The notes under the pieces are model-generated. The model worked only from the letters and a program-made list of their open reading frames with translations, did not search any database and was not told where the DNA came from. A DNA stretch of 64,000 nt from Conus ventricosus (Eukaryota; Mollusca; Gastropoda; Neogastropoda; Conidae). The position numbers and the translations under genes were made by a program. Location of the stretch: positions 10,036,898-10,100,897 of the forward strand of contig CM031628.1 of NCBI GenBank assembly GCA_018398815.1, written 5' to 3'. Positions 31,155 through 43,225 of the stretch are shown piece by piece. The stretch's first letter is position 1, and the number at the start of each line of letters is the position of its first letter.

Positions 31155-34100
31155 TTGAGGTCAGGTTTTCGAATATTTTTATTCTTGGGCCAAACTTTAT
31201 TTCCTCTAGATTGCCCCGTTGTTTAGTTTAGGAAATTTTTTGCTGTCGGCCCCTCTTTATTTTTTTAAATCACGTCTTTAGTGTACTCAAAACCATAAAA
31301 AAGGCCTATTCGCGTTTGTTCAAAGTCCGAACATCTGCAAGGTCTTTTAATTCTAAGGTTTATACACTTACGGGCGCAAATTAAACCCCTGTTCTTCTGG
31401 CCCACGCGCATTATTTTTTAGTAACGTATTTTTTTATTTTAAAACAATGTGAAGGTTATCACTTTCAAACTTTCCCCGCTTTGTCTTTGATTTTTATATT
31501 AAATGATCCGACCCCCCCACAAATAATCTTTTAAACGAAAATTTGGGGGAATTGTATAATTTCTTTAATGAAATATGCAGCTTTCCGACGGAAGAGCTTT
31601 TAAAACGTTGGGGGCCCTTCCTCTATAAGTTTTCATCAGTGTCAGCTCATAAAATAAACATAGGTAATAAATGTAATGCAAGATCGGCGGATTTTTCCCT
31701 CAAAAGTAGTTTCGTCTGGCGCAATCTAAAATATAAATGCCCCGATTGTCAGTGCAAAGCCTAACATTTTAGCCCCTCTCCGTAAAAATGTAACCTACTA
31801 TTCTTTTTCGGTTTGAATGTAACATTGTTGTCAAATTTGCATTGTTAAATTTTGAGGTAATGTCAAAGTTACTCTTTGCTTTTTTAGCGAAAAAAACCCG
31901 AAATAACCTCAGGTAGGGTTTAATGGCTAACAAAAGTTCCTGCATTATTAAATTTTTTAATCTTTTATTTCCTTGGCTTTGCTTATAAAAACCCATAGCT
32001 TTGTGAATATTTCATGGGCGCGGCCGTTCGGTTTCCGATTCGTTTTTAAATTTAGATGTTCTAAAAACAAAGGGCGGTTTTGATTTGTTTTTGTTACAAA
32101 CTTTTTTTTAAAACAAAAAAAAATGAGGATTCAATATATGTGCAAAAATATTCTGTTGGGCCGCATAAAATCTTAAAAAATAACAACTGACACCCTCGAC
32201 ATTTTGTGACCCAGACTAAAACCCTTTCTAAAAAGGTAAGTCTCCATTAAAAAAATTTTCTTAAACCCCCCTTTTAAAAAAGACTACATCGAAAAAAGTG
32301 TGGTTCGTCATCGTGCAGTTTTTCGAACAGTTAAAAAACTTTGCTGTGTTTTGTGCATCAACTGGGTGTGGGTGTCGATGTGATATTTAAAATTCACCTA
32401 ACCCTTTGGTTAGGCAGTGTACCGATTTCATTTTTTTCACTTCAGAGTTTTTTGACTAAAGCAAGCCCCATTACCAAATGACAAACCTTTTAAACCCATT
32501 CGCACCAAATAGACATAAAGGCTTTTGAAAGGATCTGAATAAATTAAATATTAACATCAAGACAGTTTTAGACAAAAGTTGGACTAATCTGGTCTGGCCC
32601 CCCCCTTTTTTTTTTGGGGCGTGCACAAAAGTATAAATATCCCGGGAAACCCTCCTTACACTCTTTCTTTGGGGCAAGCTGTTCCCCTAGGGTCCATAGA
32701 GAAAGAGCATAAAACAGCAGGACAACATTTATCTTAGACACTTTAAGGGTAACTAGAGCGGGAATGAAGAATAAACGACTTATTGTACTTCGTTTGGTGT
32801 TTGCTGGTTCAAAGACGGGGCAAGATCGGCATAATGCCCTTCTACTGGCTTGAGGGAAAAAAAAAAATACTTAGAAATTTAGAGGACCCCTTAATTCTCT
32901 TGATTTCCCTTAAAGTATTAAAGGTCCAACATGTTTTACAATCGAAAGACGAAGTAGCTTTGCCGTTGGCATGGTTTATACAGTGCTTCTGACCTCAGAC
33001 TCCAAAGGAAAATAAAAAAACTTAATAATAAAAATTTTATAGCAGGCAAGAAAGAAGGTTGGGAAAAACGACATAATTTCTGAGCCGAAATATTACAAAA
33101 AATAAAAAACCCCCAAGATTAAGTCATTAATCCCCGAAGTCCAACCCCCAAAGTCTTTAAAGACTCAGCAAAGTCGCGGTTTTGTTCGCGATGACCATTT
33201 AATATGAAAAGAAGCGCTTGTTCTTGGGTTAACAGGCCCAGGGTTACTTGGTCTTTTCTTACTAAATAGTAACCCCAAATTTAAGGAATAAAGCCCATGT
33301 GCTCGGCCATAAAACCAACTACTTTGCTTGCAGTAGGGCAAAAGCCCGCTGCAATACCCCCCATATACTCGGTAAAGAGTCTATAGCTTTATGGCAATTT
33401 TTTTAATAAACTCGCAAGTGATCAAGCTGTTTTTTACCCCGATTATCAGGGGGAGGGAGGCGGGGAGGAAGAACTTTGACCACCGCCGCCTGTATAGCCA
33501 ACACCCGTGACTTATTTCAAATCTAAAAAGGGCCCTTATAAAGCTTGCTAATGTGACTCTTGTCTCTAAACGGGTTCGGATTCGTTTGCTAGCGTTGGGT
33601 CTTATATAAAATTTTTCGGTGTTTCTTTATTTATTCATTGAGTTGTAAATTTGGGTTTGGTTTGTGTTGCATTCTAGTCTTTTCTGATTTTTTGTTCAAG
33701 ATTTTTTGTCTTTGGGTTATTCTTTTTTTAATATCATCCCTAAGTCGGCGTCATCAGCCTCAACGGTTTTTTTTTTTCTTCTTAATGCCCCCCAGTTACC
33801 TAGTTTTCTAAATTGGGTTTTTTAAATTTGCCCCTTGTGGTTCTTAAAAAATGATCAAGGGCCGGGGAGTTCTGCTGGGTAGGGTGGTGTGTAAGTCTTT
33901 AACGCTGTTTTTCTGAAAAAATGGATTCTGCTTTTACATTTTTAATTCACGCTGATTGATTTAAATTTTTTAAGTTCCTGTTTTTTTTTGGTTATCTGTC
34001 GGGAGTTTTGCTGGTGTTTTTAAAGTTTAGCAACTGCATCCTTCTAAAATTTTTTTCGCATGCCAAGGCGATTTTGATCTTTCACATGAGTCTTGTATAA

Positions 34101-35798
34101 TTGTATCTTGGCTAAAAAAATTTTGATGGGTGGGTTTGTTGTAAGCGAAAAGTTGCCCTTTATCGTTTTTTTCGACAAATGATCATCTTTTAATTTAAAA
34201 TCATTTGGGTTAAAAAATTCGGGAAAGGTTTTTGGGCCCTAAACTTTTTTTTAAATGTTTTAACCTTTTACTTTTTTTTTTAATTCATCCCACTTTGGAG
34301 AGTTTTTGAGCGATTGCTGCGTAAAAGGGGATCATTTCACTCATGTCGTCTCCGGATAAAAAAACATCTTTAATCTTTTTCCCCTTTTCATTTTTTCCCA
34401 TTTTTTTTAAAAAATTTTTTAACTTTTTATTTGTTTTATAAAAATGGGGGAAAAAAAAATATGGCTCGATTTTTAAACCCCGCTTTGGAAAACTGAAAGA
34501 CCCCTTAGGCGTGAAGGGAAAAAAAGGGAAAAATTTTATTGTTCCAAAAAATCCATCTACTATTGATGCGACAAATTTTACTGTAAATTTTCCAGATTGG
34601 GAGCGGATAAAATTGTTTGGTGCCGGGGCTCTGCGGGTCTTACTTTAAAAAATTAGCGCTCTTTCAACAACAGACCCAAACAGGACAGTTGTCAGAATCG
34701 GGGAAACGGGCAATGGGTTTAAAAATTTTTTCTATAAAACTTGAGGGGCAAGAAATATTTTTTTTTCCACAATGGAAAAATTTTTAACCATTCTGATCAA
34801 TGGCAAAGGGGAAAATGAAAGGGCTGACTTTGCGTTTAAAGGAAATTGCCCAATAAAGGGAAAGCACTAAAACATAGAATAGGTGCCGCGGGAATACTAA
34901 AGCCCGGAAAAAAAAAGTATGAAAGCTGAAAAAATTTTCCCGTTGGAAATCGCTTTTCCACCCCCTTTAAAGATTTTGGTTGTTAAAAGGCATGGGGCCC
35001 ATATTTCAAGGAGCTTTTAAAAAGACGTTTTTGGGTCATACGAACTAATTTTTTAATGAATACAAAGTTTATCAGACAACAGACACCAAAGGCAAAGTAC
35101 ACCCCCCCCATTTCGGGTTTTTCTCTTTAAAGGTTTGACGTTGTTAGAAAACTCAAAATTTTTGCAGAGTGTTTGGCCCCAATATCATTCACATTTCCCA
35201 AATATTACGAAAGAGTGATTTTCATACAACATATCCCAAAAGAGGGAAAGACACTAATGGAATTTTATTTTTTGGTGCAGCAAAGATCCCCTTAAAGGTT
35301 TTTTATTGCTGTGTGAAAAAGAAAAAACCGGGCCCCAAAAAGAGCAAGTGAAAATTTTTTTTAAACCCCCAAAAAATAACAAAAAGTACAAGTTCGTTTG
35401 AGGGTTTGTCCCCAACCAAATCTACGCTAGCGGGCTTTTAAAACCCTTTTCAGCATTTTGATGAAAATTTAAAAAAAATGTTTGGAGGGGGGGAGGTGTT
35501 GAAAACCAAAAAGTTGACCTTGCGTCTAAAGATTTTACATCTTAAAATGTTAGGTTGATATTAAAACCCAAAATACGGTTTTTGGATTTACCTAAGGTCA
35601 AACAGAGGATTAAACAGTTTTCATGGAAGCGGGAGAGCTGTGAGAGACGTAAAAAACATTCAAATTGATTAAAAGAAGAAAAGCCCAAAAAAACCGCTTA
35701 ATGTACATTTGTTTTTAATTATGATGCGGCCCGCCCAAAAATTGTAAAGAAAAGATTAAAAAGAGTGTTACTAAATTATTTTTCATTTTAAAAAAAGC
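31155..35798. other. Unpolished tract of the Maverick-like element; genes unreadable
   Basis: No frame above about 75 codons survives. Homopolymers of A, T, C and G are stretched and isolated bases lost. Fragments of coding-like text occur on both strands (for example plus 31543-31764 with CPDC near its end, minus 31769-31996, plus 35169-35351), but none can be assigned. The capsid genes of the element are expected here. Frames become clean abruptly at about 35790. Confidence 0.6.
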
Positions 35799-36422
35799 AT
35801 GTCTGTTCAGGTTTATCCAAATGTGCTCAGCGCCGCCAAAAGAAGGATAGTAGAAACCCCTAACATAAAAACCTTTAGATTAACAAACATTACGCAAATG
35901 CAACAAAAACTAGAGCAAGACCTTTCAAAATACAGCAAAACCAAACGAAGGTATTCTGCTGCCTCTAATGCTGTTACTTATGTTAATACTGGGGCATCGA
36001 CTATAAGTGCTCTATCAGCAGGAACGAGTGTTGGTCTCTTAGCAACGGGCATAGGCGCACCCGCAGCTTTACCTCTAGGAGGTTTGTCTTTAGCTCTCGG
36101 CCTGTGTTCATTAGCTGTAAGTGCGGCCGGCAAAAAATTAAAAACTAAACTCCAAAAGCACACAGCTATGGTTCAACTAATAACAGCTAAACTTAGTTCC
36201 TTCAAGCTGATAATAAATAAAGCGCTAGCTGACTCAAACATCACGGATGAAGAATTTAATCGTTTACAGGCCGATTTTGATGACTACAAAAGACAAAAGT
36301 TTGATCTTCAAAGAAAGGCGAGGGCAAGTTTTTCTCAACAGCCAGACCCCGAGCAGATAAAAAAGGAATGCTTAAAAAAAGTAAACGAGACATTAAACTC
36401 TGTTCTAAACAGCTCACATTAA
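35799..36422 (+). CDS. Membrane-active-type protein with Gly/Ala-rich segment between helices
   Basis: An intact 207-codon frame in an otherwise damaged element. Residues 25-60 form a helix with heptad-like Leu/Lys spacing (MQQKLEQDLSKYSKTKRRY). Residues about 62-110 are a long small-residue hydrophobic segment (SALSAGTSVGLLATGIGAP then LPLGGLSLALGLCSLAVSA) that could form one or two membrane passes or a lytic hairpin. Residues 110-200 are charged helix, probably coiled coil. No signal peptide. A membrane-disrupting or capsid-interior role like that of adenoviral core proteins is possible; function unproven. The ATG at 35799 is the first in frame. Confidence 0.65.
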   Translation: MSVQVYPNVLSAAKRRIVETPNIKTFRLTNITQMQQKLEQDLSKYSKTKRRYSAASNAVTYVNTGASTISALSAGTSVGLLATGIGAPAALPLGGLSLALGLCSLAVSAAGKKLKTKLQKHTAMVQLITAKLSSFKLIINKALADSNITDEEFNRLQADFDDYKRQKFDLQRKARASFSQQPDPEQIKKECLKKVNETLNSVLNSSH

Positions 36423-36552
36423 CAACACCAAAAGGTGTTTATACTTTAGTTTATGAGTCCAAGCGCAAAAAGACCGTCGATATTGATTCTGATTAAGCCG
36501 TTGTATTTTTTTTAATTTAAATAAATATGTTGGCTTAGAAAAGAAAGACAGC

Positions 36553-39500
36553 ATGGCTAAGATATATGAAGGACAAGACGAATTGTTTGAAGGAATGCTC
36601 GAGAGAGAGCGTTTATCAAGAGCACTGAATGATATTGATTTAGAAGTCATTGACCCAACAAACGTACAGGCAAGTGTTGTTCATGCTATTTCTCAAGTTC
36701 CAGGCAAACTAACAATAGACCCGCCAGTTAAAGTAATGTTAGCTGTTTTAATCGACTATGTAACAATAAATGAAGAAAATCTAGAAGTCTGGGTCTCAAC
36801 TAAACAGCAGACTATTCTTTCTCATAATGACTTAACACCGGGTTGGGCAGACGAACTGCTTACACAGTTTGACGCTGCCGCTGAAGAAGCTAAAATGAGA
36901 GGCTCTGGTTGGTCAGAGGGCGAAGTCTTAGAGATTAGATTAAAACAGGCTAAGTATGCGCCGATTGTAGGCAAGGCTTACATTCCGCTACCTCGGGAGT
37001 TGGTTTTAAAGAGAGCAGTTTTAAACATAAAAAATTCAGACAACAAATGTTTCATGTGGTGTGTTCTTGCAAGGCTGCATCATGTCCGCGAACACGCAGA
37101 GAGAGTGACTAACTATCGGAAATTACGCCAAAGATCTTAACTTCAATGGAATATCCTTTCCTGTTAGTGTAGACCAAATTGATCAGTTTGAAGAACAAAA
37201 CAACCCAATAATGTTAATGTATACACATGGGATGAGGAAACAAATTTGGGCCAATTAAAGTGTCCAAGAACAGTCCAACAATAGGCGAACCAGCCAAAAG
37301 TCATGTGGACTTACTCCTAATGTTTTTCGCCAGCAGGGCTGCCCCATTACACATTGATACGCACAATGAGCAGATTATTGGCATACTTCAAAAAACACTA
37401 ACATACAAGAATTCTGCAGAAAATGTTTAACAAGAATTCCATCTGTGCAAGCCGCGAGTGAACATATAAAACATTGTAAAAGTTCTGTAGACTGTAAGAC
37501 AGAACTAACTATCGCCCCCGCCAGGATCTAAAGTTAGTTTTAAGAACTGGAAACGGCTGCAAACAAGTCCATACGTAGTTTACGCAGACTTCGAGTCGCT
37601 TATTGTTCTTATGAAGGGCCAGCACCACAAAACTTCGAAAAACAGTCTTAATGAGTAATCATCAGATTTGTTCATTTGCCTTCATTATTGTTAGGTCGGA
37701 TGGCGTTTATTCAGAACCAGAATTATTAGAGGACCGGATGCTGCAGAAACATTCTTAAAACGCATGCAGCAAGTGCGTAACGCCTGTTCTAATAATCTAA
37801 ACTTATCTGAAATCATAATGGCGCCTGAAGACAAACAACAGTTATGACTCAGCCACGCATTGTTGGATTTGCGGTTTAGGGCTAACGCCAAGAGTGTTTA
37901 AACCCCACAGTAAGAGACCATGATCACATTAGTGGGAAGTTTAGAGGGGCAGCGCACAGTAAATGCAATCTTCAACTAAAGTTTGATCCTAAGACATGGA
38001 AGCTGCCTGTATTCTTTCATAAATTGCGAGGTTACGACTCTCACCTTATAATGAAAGCAGTAGACGATGCCTTTAGGGTGTCATGCATCGCACAGTCATC
38101 AGAAAAAGTACATGGTGTTTCACTTTAAATAACATGTCTTTTTATGACTCTATGCAGCACATGATGGGATCATTAGAGGCACTAGCTATGTCATTAAAGT
38201 CCTGCCCAATAACGGAAAAATATTTTGACTCAACTCTGTTAGAAAGGGTGTTTACCCTTATAAACCCCATGAACAGTTGGGAAAGGTTTGACAAGATACA
38301 CTTCCGCCTAAAGGCGCGTTCTTTCTAGTCTTAGAGGAAAGGACATCAGCGACACCGATTCCAGCATGCTCAAGATGCTTGGCAAAAGTTAGATTGTAAA
38401 ACGATGGGAGACTATCAGACTCCTATTTAATGGCAGATGTATTTTGTTGGCGGACGTCTTTGAAAATTCCCGAAAGACCTGCATGAAACTTATAGCCTGG
38501 ATCCCACGCATTACATTTCTGCGGCCCGGGATGAGCGGGGATGCTTTCTTAAAGTTTACTGGAGTACAGATTGATTATTGTCGGATTTCCCAATGATTCA
38601 GATGATTTGAAACGGATTGCGTGGGGGAAATTTTAGTATGGCGTCGCATCATTACTGTAAGCAACAACAAATACTTGGACGACTATGATCCAAGTAAAAG
38701 GTCTAACTATCTTATGTATTTAGATGCAAACAATCTGTATGGTTGGGCATGGCGCAATCACTTCCATTACGCAACTTTAAAATGTACACAGGCGGTGATC
38801 CGAACAATATTCAAAAGGCATTAAAGTGGTTGGGCATTTTAAAACGCCTGATCAACAGCGTGGTTTCATTCTAGAAGTTGACTTAGAATATCCTCATGAA
38901 CTCCATGACCTGCATAATGACTATCCATTAGCAGCAAAAGTCTAAAGATGGATCCAAGAGACCCACCTAAACTTGTGCCTAATCTTCGAGGAAAAAAAAA
39001 ATTATGTCTGTCATTACAGACTTCTACAATTTTATTTAAGACAGGGTTTAAAGTTACAGCTGTCCATCGTATAATTGCTTTCGATCAAGAACAGTTCATG
39101 AAACCATACATCATGAAGAACACTGATCTCAGAACTAAATCCACAGATGCTTCAGAAAAAGACTTTTTCAAGCTGATGAACAACACTGTTTCGGAAAGAC
39201 TATGGAGAATCCGCACAAGCGTAAAGATGTCAGATTGGTCACCAGAGAGAATGAAGCAATTAAGCTGACTTCAAAACCAAATATCAGGACTTTAAAAGAT
39301 TTCATGATCAGCTTTTTGGCATAAATGAAAGAAAAAAGAAAGTAAAAATTGGCAAAACCGTTTTTATGGGTTTACTGTTTAGAATTATCAAAGCTTTGAT
39401 GTTAGAGTTTCTTTATGACTACTTTAAGGCCCTCGTATCCCGAGTCCAGAGTGCTTATACACGATACAGATAGTTTTGTTATAGATATCCCTACTGAAGA

Positions 39501-39856
39501 CATCTATAAAGACAGGGAAAACCGAAGTGGCTAAAGGGAAATGCGGGATGGTACGACACATCTGATTACCCTAAAGATTCGCCTTTGCATTAAATTACTA
39601 ATAAGAAGGTTTTAGGAAAGATGAAGGATGAATTTCTGGAAAGGTGATCAAGGAGTATGTGGGGTTAAGATCGAAAATGTACAGTATTTCGAGCCAGGAG
39701 AAAATCTTTAAAAAAGCAAAGGGAATATCTCGCAGCGTTGTGCAGTCAAACATATCACATGACAACTACAAAAAAGCATTGTTTGGCAATAAGACTTTTC
39801 ATCATGAAAACGTAAAACTACGATCTAATCTACATGGGGTCAACCAACGGTTGTAA
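36553..39856 (+). pseudogene. Maverick-type DNA polymerase B (protein-primed family), many frameshifts
   Basis: N-terminal frame 36553-37140 (195 codons) is open; its KYAPIVGKAYIPLPREL region is a typical N-terminal landmark. After that the gene is read in pieces: exonuclease motif with YADFES (37581-37598), palm motif A with LDANNLYGW (38720-38746), LMNNTV near 39175-39192, and motif C DTDS (39463-39474). These catalytic motifs are intact, so the 3'-5' exonuclease and polymerase residues survive, but at least eight frame changes occur. It would copy the element using a protein primer. Confidence 0.8.
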
Positions 39857-40024
39857 CAAAGAAGTCATTAGTTTAGAACAAACACAAAACGGTTTGTTAA
39901 TCCAGAGTTTCATATGCAATTGGGCACTGGAGAACCGTAAATTAATTAAAGCGGAACTGTGTCTGGGGGATTATCGCAGTTCTTCTTTCACAAAAGATCT
40001 TTGAGGAGTGGTTGTTTTGTTGTG

Positions 40025-40950
40025 TCAGTTTCTCGTAAATAAATACACGGGGGGGAAATTCATTTTTACAATTCTTTTTATTTCGTACGGGTCAACACTC
40101 CAATTGGATGGGTTTGCCCTGATGCGAGTGTCCCCTTCTGCTTCCCCCGGTAAATAAAGGTACCTTACTTTCAATCCAAAGGGTAATATTTTTGCTGGAT
40201 AAAGGGACTCCTTCAGAAACATTTATTGTTTTTCTTTTGATTGCTTGTATGGCTTTACCCCTTTAAATTCTTCATTATTCATTGCGCGCAAAACTGAGGG
40301 CAGTCTCAAACCCATTCTGTGTTGCGAAAATTGTAAAATAAGCTCTCTGTGATACTGGTAGGAAAAAAGTCTTTCGGCTAACTGTTTGTTAAAGTTTTCA
40401 ACTAAAGCCTGTGATCTGTGAACTCCCGGAATGCCTTTTTTAAATGGTAACTCTATGTTTCAACAATAATTGATTCACTTGCCCTTTAAATTCTTTTCCA
40501 TCATCGACTTGAATCATGCGAGGATAAGTTAAAGGGCCTCGTTGATATATCAGTAGTATGGCAACAGCAACAGCAGAAGCACTCTTTTGTGTTAATGGTT
40601 CTGCATTCTTTGTACCTTGAAGCTATGTCAATGACTGTGAGTGCGTACTTAAATCTTTTCGTCTAATCCTATCAAGGGTAAATTAGAAGATCCATTTGAT
40701 GGGTGTCGTTCGGTATTGCGTTCACAAAGTGTGGTCTCTGTATTCGTCTAGGCGCTGGTAAATAAATTGCCAAATCGCTTGTTTAGATAACCATTCTTTT
40801 GCTGTTTGTTCACTAACTCCAGCTGCTTGGCTTAGCTTTTAATTGCTGTATTCCCTTCCAATATCCTTTTGGTGAAAAATTTAAATTTTGTTTCATTTTT
40901 TACTCAGCAATATTATGCGCACAAAATACACAACAGTCATACCAAAGACA
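40025..40950 (-). pseudogene. Retroviral-type (rve) integrase of the Maverick-like element
   Basis: On the minus strand. The C-terminal frame 40025-40222 has LKVRYLYLPGEAEGD followed by SVDPYEIKRI, the SH3/chromo-like tail of Polinton integrases. Upstream, in other frames, a catalytic Asp pair lies at 40500-40505 (QVDDGKEFKG) and the catalytic Glu at 40397-40399 (LVENFNKQLAERLF), about 35 codons apart as in D,D35E enzymes. A run of A near 40437 is one frame break. It would insert the element into chromosomes. Placed opposite in strand to polymerase B, a common Maverick arrangement. Confidence 0.75.
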
Positions 40951-41292
40951 ATAAACCCGATTTCTTGCATCTTTTGTTTTTCTGATGGATGATAAAAGTC
41001 GCTAAATTTTGGTGGGGGCAATGTCTCAAATTGGTTTCCCTGTTACTAGATAATATTGTTTTATTGCTTGATCAACATCTTTAAATGTGTAAGCTGCATG
41101 GCCCTGTTTTTTTCAGAGTATAATTAATAAAATCAACTGCTAAATTTTCTCTGCTTTTCATAGCGATCTTGTGCTGCAGCTAGTTGCTCCACAGTTTTGT
41201 TATTCTTTTTCTCTGCCTTCATCTCGCAGTTTACTAAATGCGTAATTACTTCCACTAAAAGCGAGGCATTAACCACAGCGCCGCCTACATCA

Positions 41293-41487
41293 TTACGAGT
41301 GAAGCCATTTTTTATAAATGTATTTTTTATTTACATATTTATACTGCTGGAATTTTTCCCTTTGCTTGACTAGAAAATCTTTCGTGGCAACCGAAGCTGC
41401 AATGATAGCAATAAGCTTTGCTGAATCCTCAAAGTCTAGTTTGCCAAGATCTGCTGGTTTTATTTTTAACAGGCTTTTACCAAGCAT
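41293..41487 (-). CDS. Small hypothetical protein with hydrophobic centre
   Basis: An intact 64-codon frame. Hydrophobic stretch SAKLIAIIAASVATKDFLV (residues about 22-40) could be a membrane helix, followed by a basic, Tyr-rich tail. It follows the integrase upstream region on the same strand. Similar small membrane-type frames are known in Maverick-like elements, but I cannot name this one. Confidence 0.45.
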   Translation of the reverse strand: MLGKSLLKIKPADLGKLDFEDSAKLIAIIAASVATKDFLVKQREKFQQYKYVNKKYIYKKWLHS

Positions 41488-41603
41488 TGAGTATCCTACA
41501 CTTAGTCCTCCAATAACAGCAGAATGGTATACAAGGGTTTGGTAACATTTTTTTTTCGGTGCTCATTTTTATAAAATAAATAATTATAATTTAATAAAAA
41601 AAC

Positions 41604-42300
41604 ATGAACAGTGATGATCTACTACGCTACAAGGCGGCCTAAACCTTCCCGAACTTAGAATGCCCAAAGTTGATGGCCAAGCTGTTTGCCCCAAAAGGAG
41701 AGGTTGTATTCTTTGGCAGCATGTGGAAAAACAAAACAGTTCCTCGGAACTGAATTCAGCATTGAACAAATTCAACAGATGTCCGCCGCAAGACATTATA
41801 AAGTACATAACAGGTATGAAGCGCAGCTGGGGTCTAGAATGGTAAAAAGTGTGGGGCAAACGGTTCTTATTTTTGTACACTAAACTAGTCAGTAGATTTG
41901 CTCCCATTGATTCTGAACAAGATCTTACGTATGATTTAACGCAAGATCCATTTTTAACAAAGTCTTTAAGAGTCTCTAGGGTTTTGATTTTATACTACAG
42001 ATTTTGGAACATTGTTATCGCCATTAATCATAGGATTAATAACTTTTAATCATATAGATTTTGTTTCCCTTCAAAATGAACGAGCTGGAAAATCAGCAGA
42101 ATCAAAAACACTGAATCAGTGGGAAAGTAACCAAGCCAGAAAATCAGCAGAAAACGCTGAATTTAGGTGGAGACCCTTAAAAAACCTGGGGGTGTTGAAG
42201 CAGGAAAAAATTAGCAAGTGGAACAGACAAAAAAAAAATTTAAAGTTACAGAATATGACTCATCATGAAAACATAACACCCCAGCGCCAGAACAAGTTTA
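41604..42300 (+). pseudogene. Overlapping short coding-like frames of the Maverick-like element
   Basis: Frames at 41660-41845 and 41686-41883 read the same stretch in two phases; text such as FAPKGEVVFFGSMW just upstream and EFSIEQIQQMSAARHYKVH downstream suggests one gene with a shift near 41735. A Lys/Asn/Gln-rich stretch follows (42076-42200). No known domain. Confidence 0.35.
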
Positions 42301-42304
42301 TTCA

Positions 42305-42622
42305 ATGCCGCATAAAAAACTCCATGTATACAAGGCACCCAAAATCTTCATGGGAAAATTGAACTTAAAACTGTTGCCATTTTTGGGGCCATTGCTGCTG
42401 TTGGGGGGAGTTATTACGGTTATAAAATATATACACAATGGGAGCAGAAACAAAAGCAACCAAAAAAAAACTGAACCGTTAAATACGAGAAAGACAACAG
42501 CAAAGCCAAAACCGCCAAAACAAAGCATCGTTTTGATCCATTTCAAATGGAATAATATTTTAAGTAACTTAATTTTAAATTTTTTTAATAAAAATAGATC
42601 ATGGCGTATTATAAAAAGATGA
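42305..42622 (+). CDS. Small single-pass membrane protein, basic tail
   Basis: 105 codons, with hydrophobic LKLLPFLGPLLLLGGVITVI at residues about 20-39, then a Lys/Arg/Gln/Pro-rich tail. In the next frame the same bases also encode a membrane-like helix followed by EQKQKQ, so a one-base error in this region could change which frame is real. Overlaps the start of the 42601 frame by 22 bases. Confidence 0.4.
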   Translation: MPHKKLHVYKAPKIFMGKLNLKLLPFLGPLLLLGGVITVIKYIHNGSRNKSNQKKTEPLNTRKTTAKPKPPKQSIVLIHFKWNNILSNLILNFFNKNRSWRIIKR

Positions 42623-42771
42623 AGTCAATAAATAAAGACATGGAGTCTATAAAAGACATTTCCATAGACCAGAATTGTAATCAATGCGGTTGCTTAGGAT
42701 GTAAGAACTTCCTTAAGATCTATGCAGAGAACGCTGAGCAAGACATCCTCAACAATGACGCGTTTTTTTAG
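42601..42771 (+). CDS. 56-codon Cys-rich small protein
   Basis: Intact frame starting MAYYKKMKSINKDMESIKD and ending NNDAFF then TAG. The centre has the cluster CNQCGCLGC, a C-x2-C-x-C-x2-C pattern that could bind zinc or an iron-sulphur centre. Its AT-rich codon use is like the neighbouring element genes. It is the last recognisable frame before the tandem repeats at 42.9 kb, so it may mark the end of the element. Function unknown. Confidence 0.5.
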   Translation: MAYYKKMKSINKDMESIKDISIDQNCNQCGCLGCKNFLKIYAENAEQDILNNDAFF

Positions 42772-42879
42772 GGGTGTGTGTACTATATTAGACATCTATA
42801 TTTAAGATAAAAAATAGATTGTCTTTTTTTTTGATAATTATAAGATAACTCAAATAAAAACTTGGTTGTACTTAGAGGA

Positions 42880-43225
42880 TGACTTAGTTTTTGATCTTAG
42901 GTTGACTTGAGTAAGAACTTGAGGGGTGACTTTATCAAAAACTTATTAAGAACTTGAGGGGACTTAATTTAAAAACTTAATTAAGAACTTAATTAAGAAC
43001 TTGGGGTGACTTAATTAAAAACTTAATTAGGACTTGGGGTAACATGATCAAGAACTTAATTAAGGACTTGGGGTCTTGGGTGACTTGGGTTTACTTAGGG
43101 GAAGGCGTCAAGTGTTTCAAAATGGAAGGTTGCCAAAAAGTAGAACTACTAGGGCCACTTCTTGGGGCGACTTGATTAAGAACTTAATTAAGGACTTGGG
43201 GTGACTTGGGGTGACTTGGGCAAAG
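42880..43225. repeat. Degenerate tandem repeat of AACTTAATTAAGAACTTGGGG type
   Basis: About ten imperfect units of 18-40 bases built from AAGAACTTAATTAA and ACTTGGGGTGACTT. TTAATTAA is self-complementary. The array begins 110 bases after the last Maverick frame and could be a subterminal region of that element, or unrelated satellite. Confidence 0.7.

Larger units (their letters stand above)
29944..42771. mobile_element. Maverick/Polinton (adintovirus-like) element, degraded
   Basis: Packaging ATPase (minus), polymerase B (plus), retroviral-type integrase (minus) and small structural-type ORFs together are the defining set of these large DNA elements, which behave as integrated viruses. About 12.8 kb from ATPase to the last small ORF is within the usual 13-20 kb. 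Terminal inverted repeats could not be found by eye. The capsid region should lie in 31.2-35.8 kb, where the sequence is too error-ridden to read. Polymerase and ATPase carry frameshifts, so this copy is inactive as sequenced; how many breaks are real is unknown. Confidence 0.8.

Noticed and set aside
31155..35798. Calling the major capsid gene
   Set aside because: Expected by position, but no frame is long or clean enough to support it.
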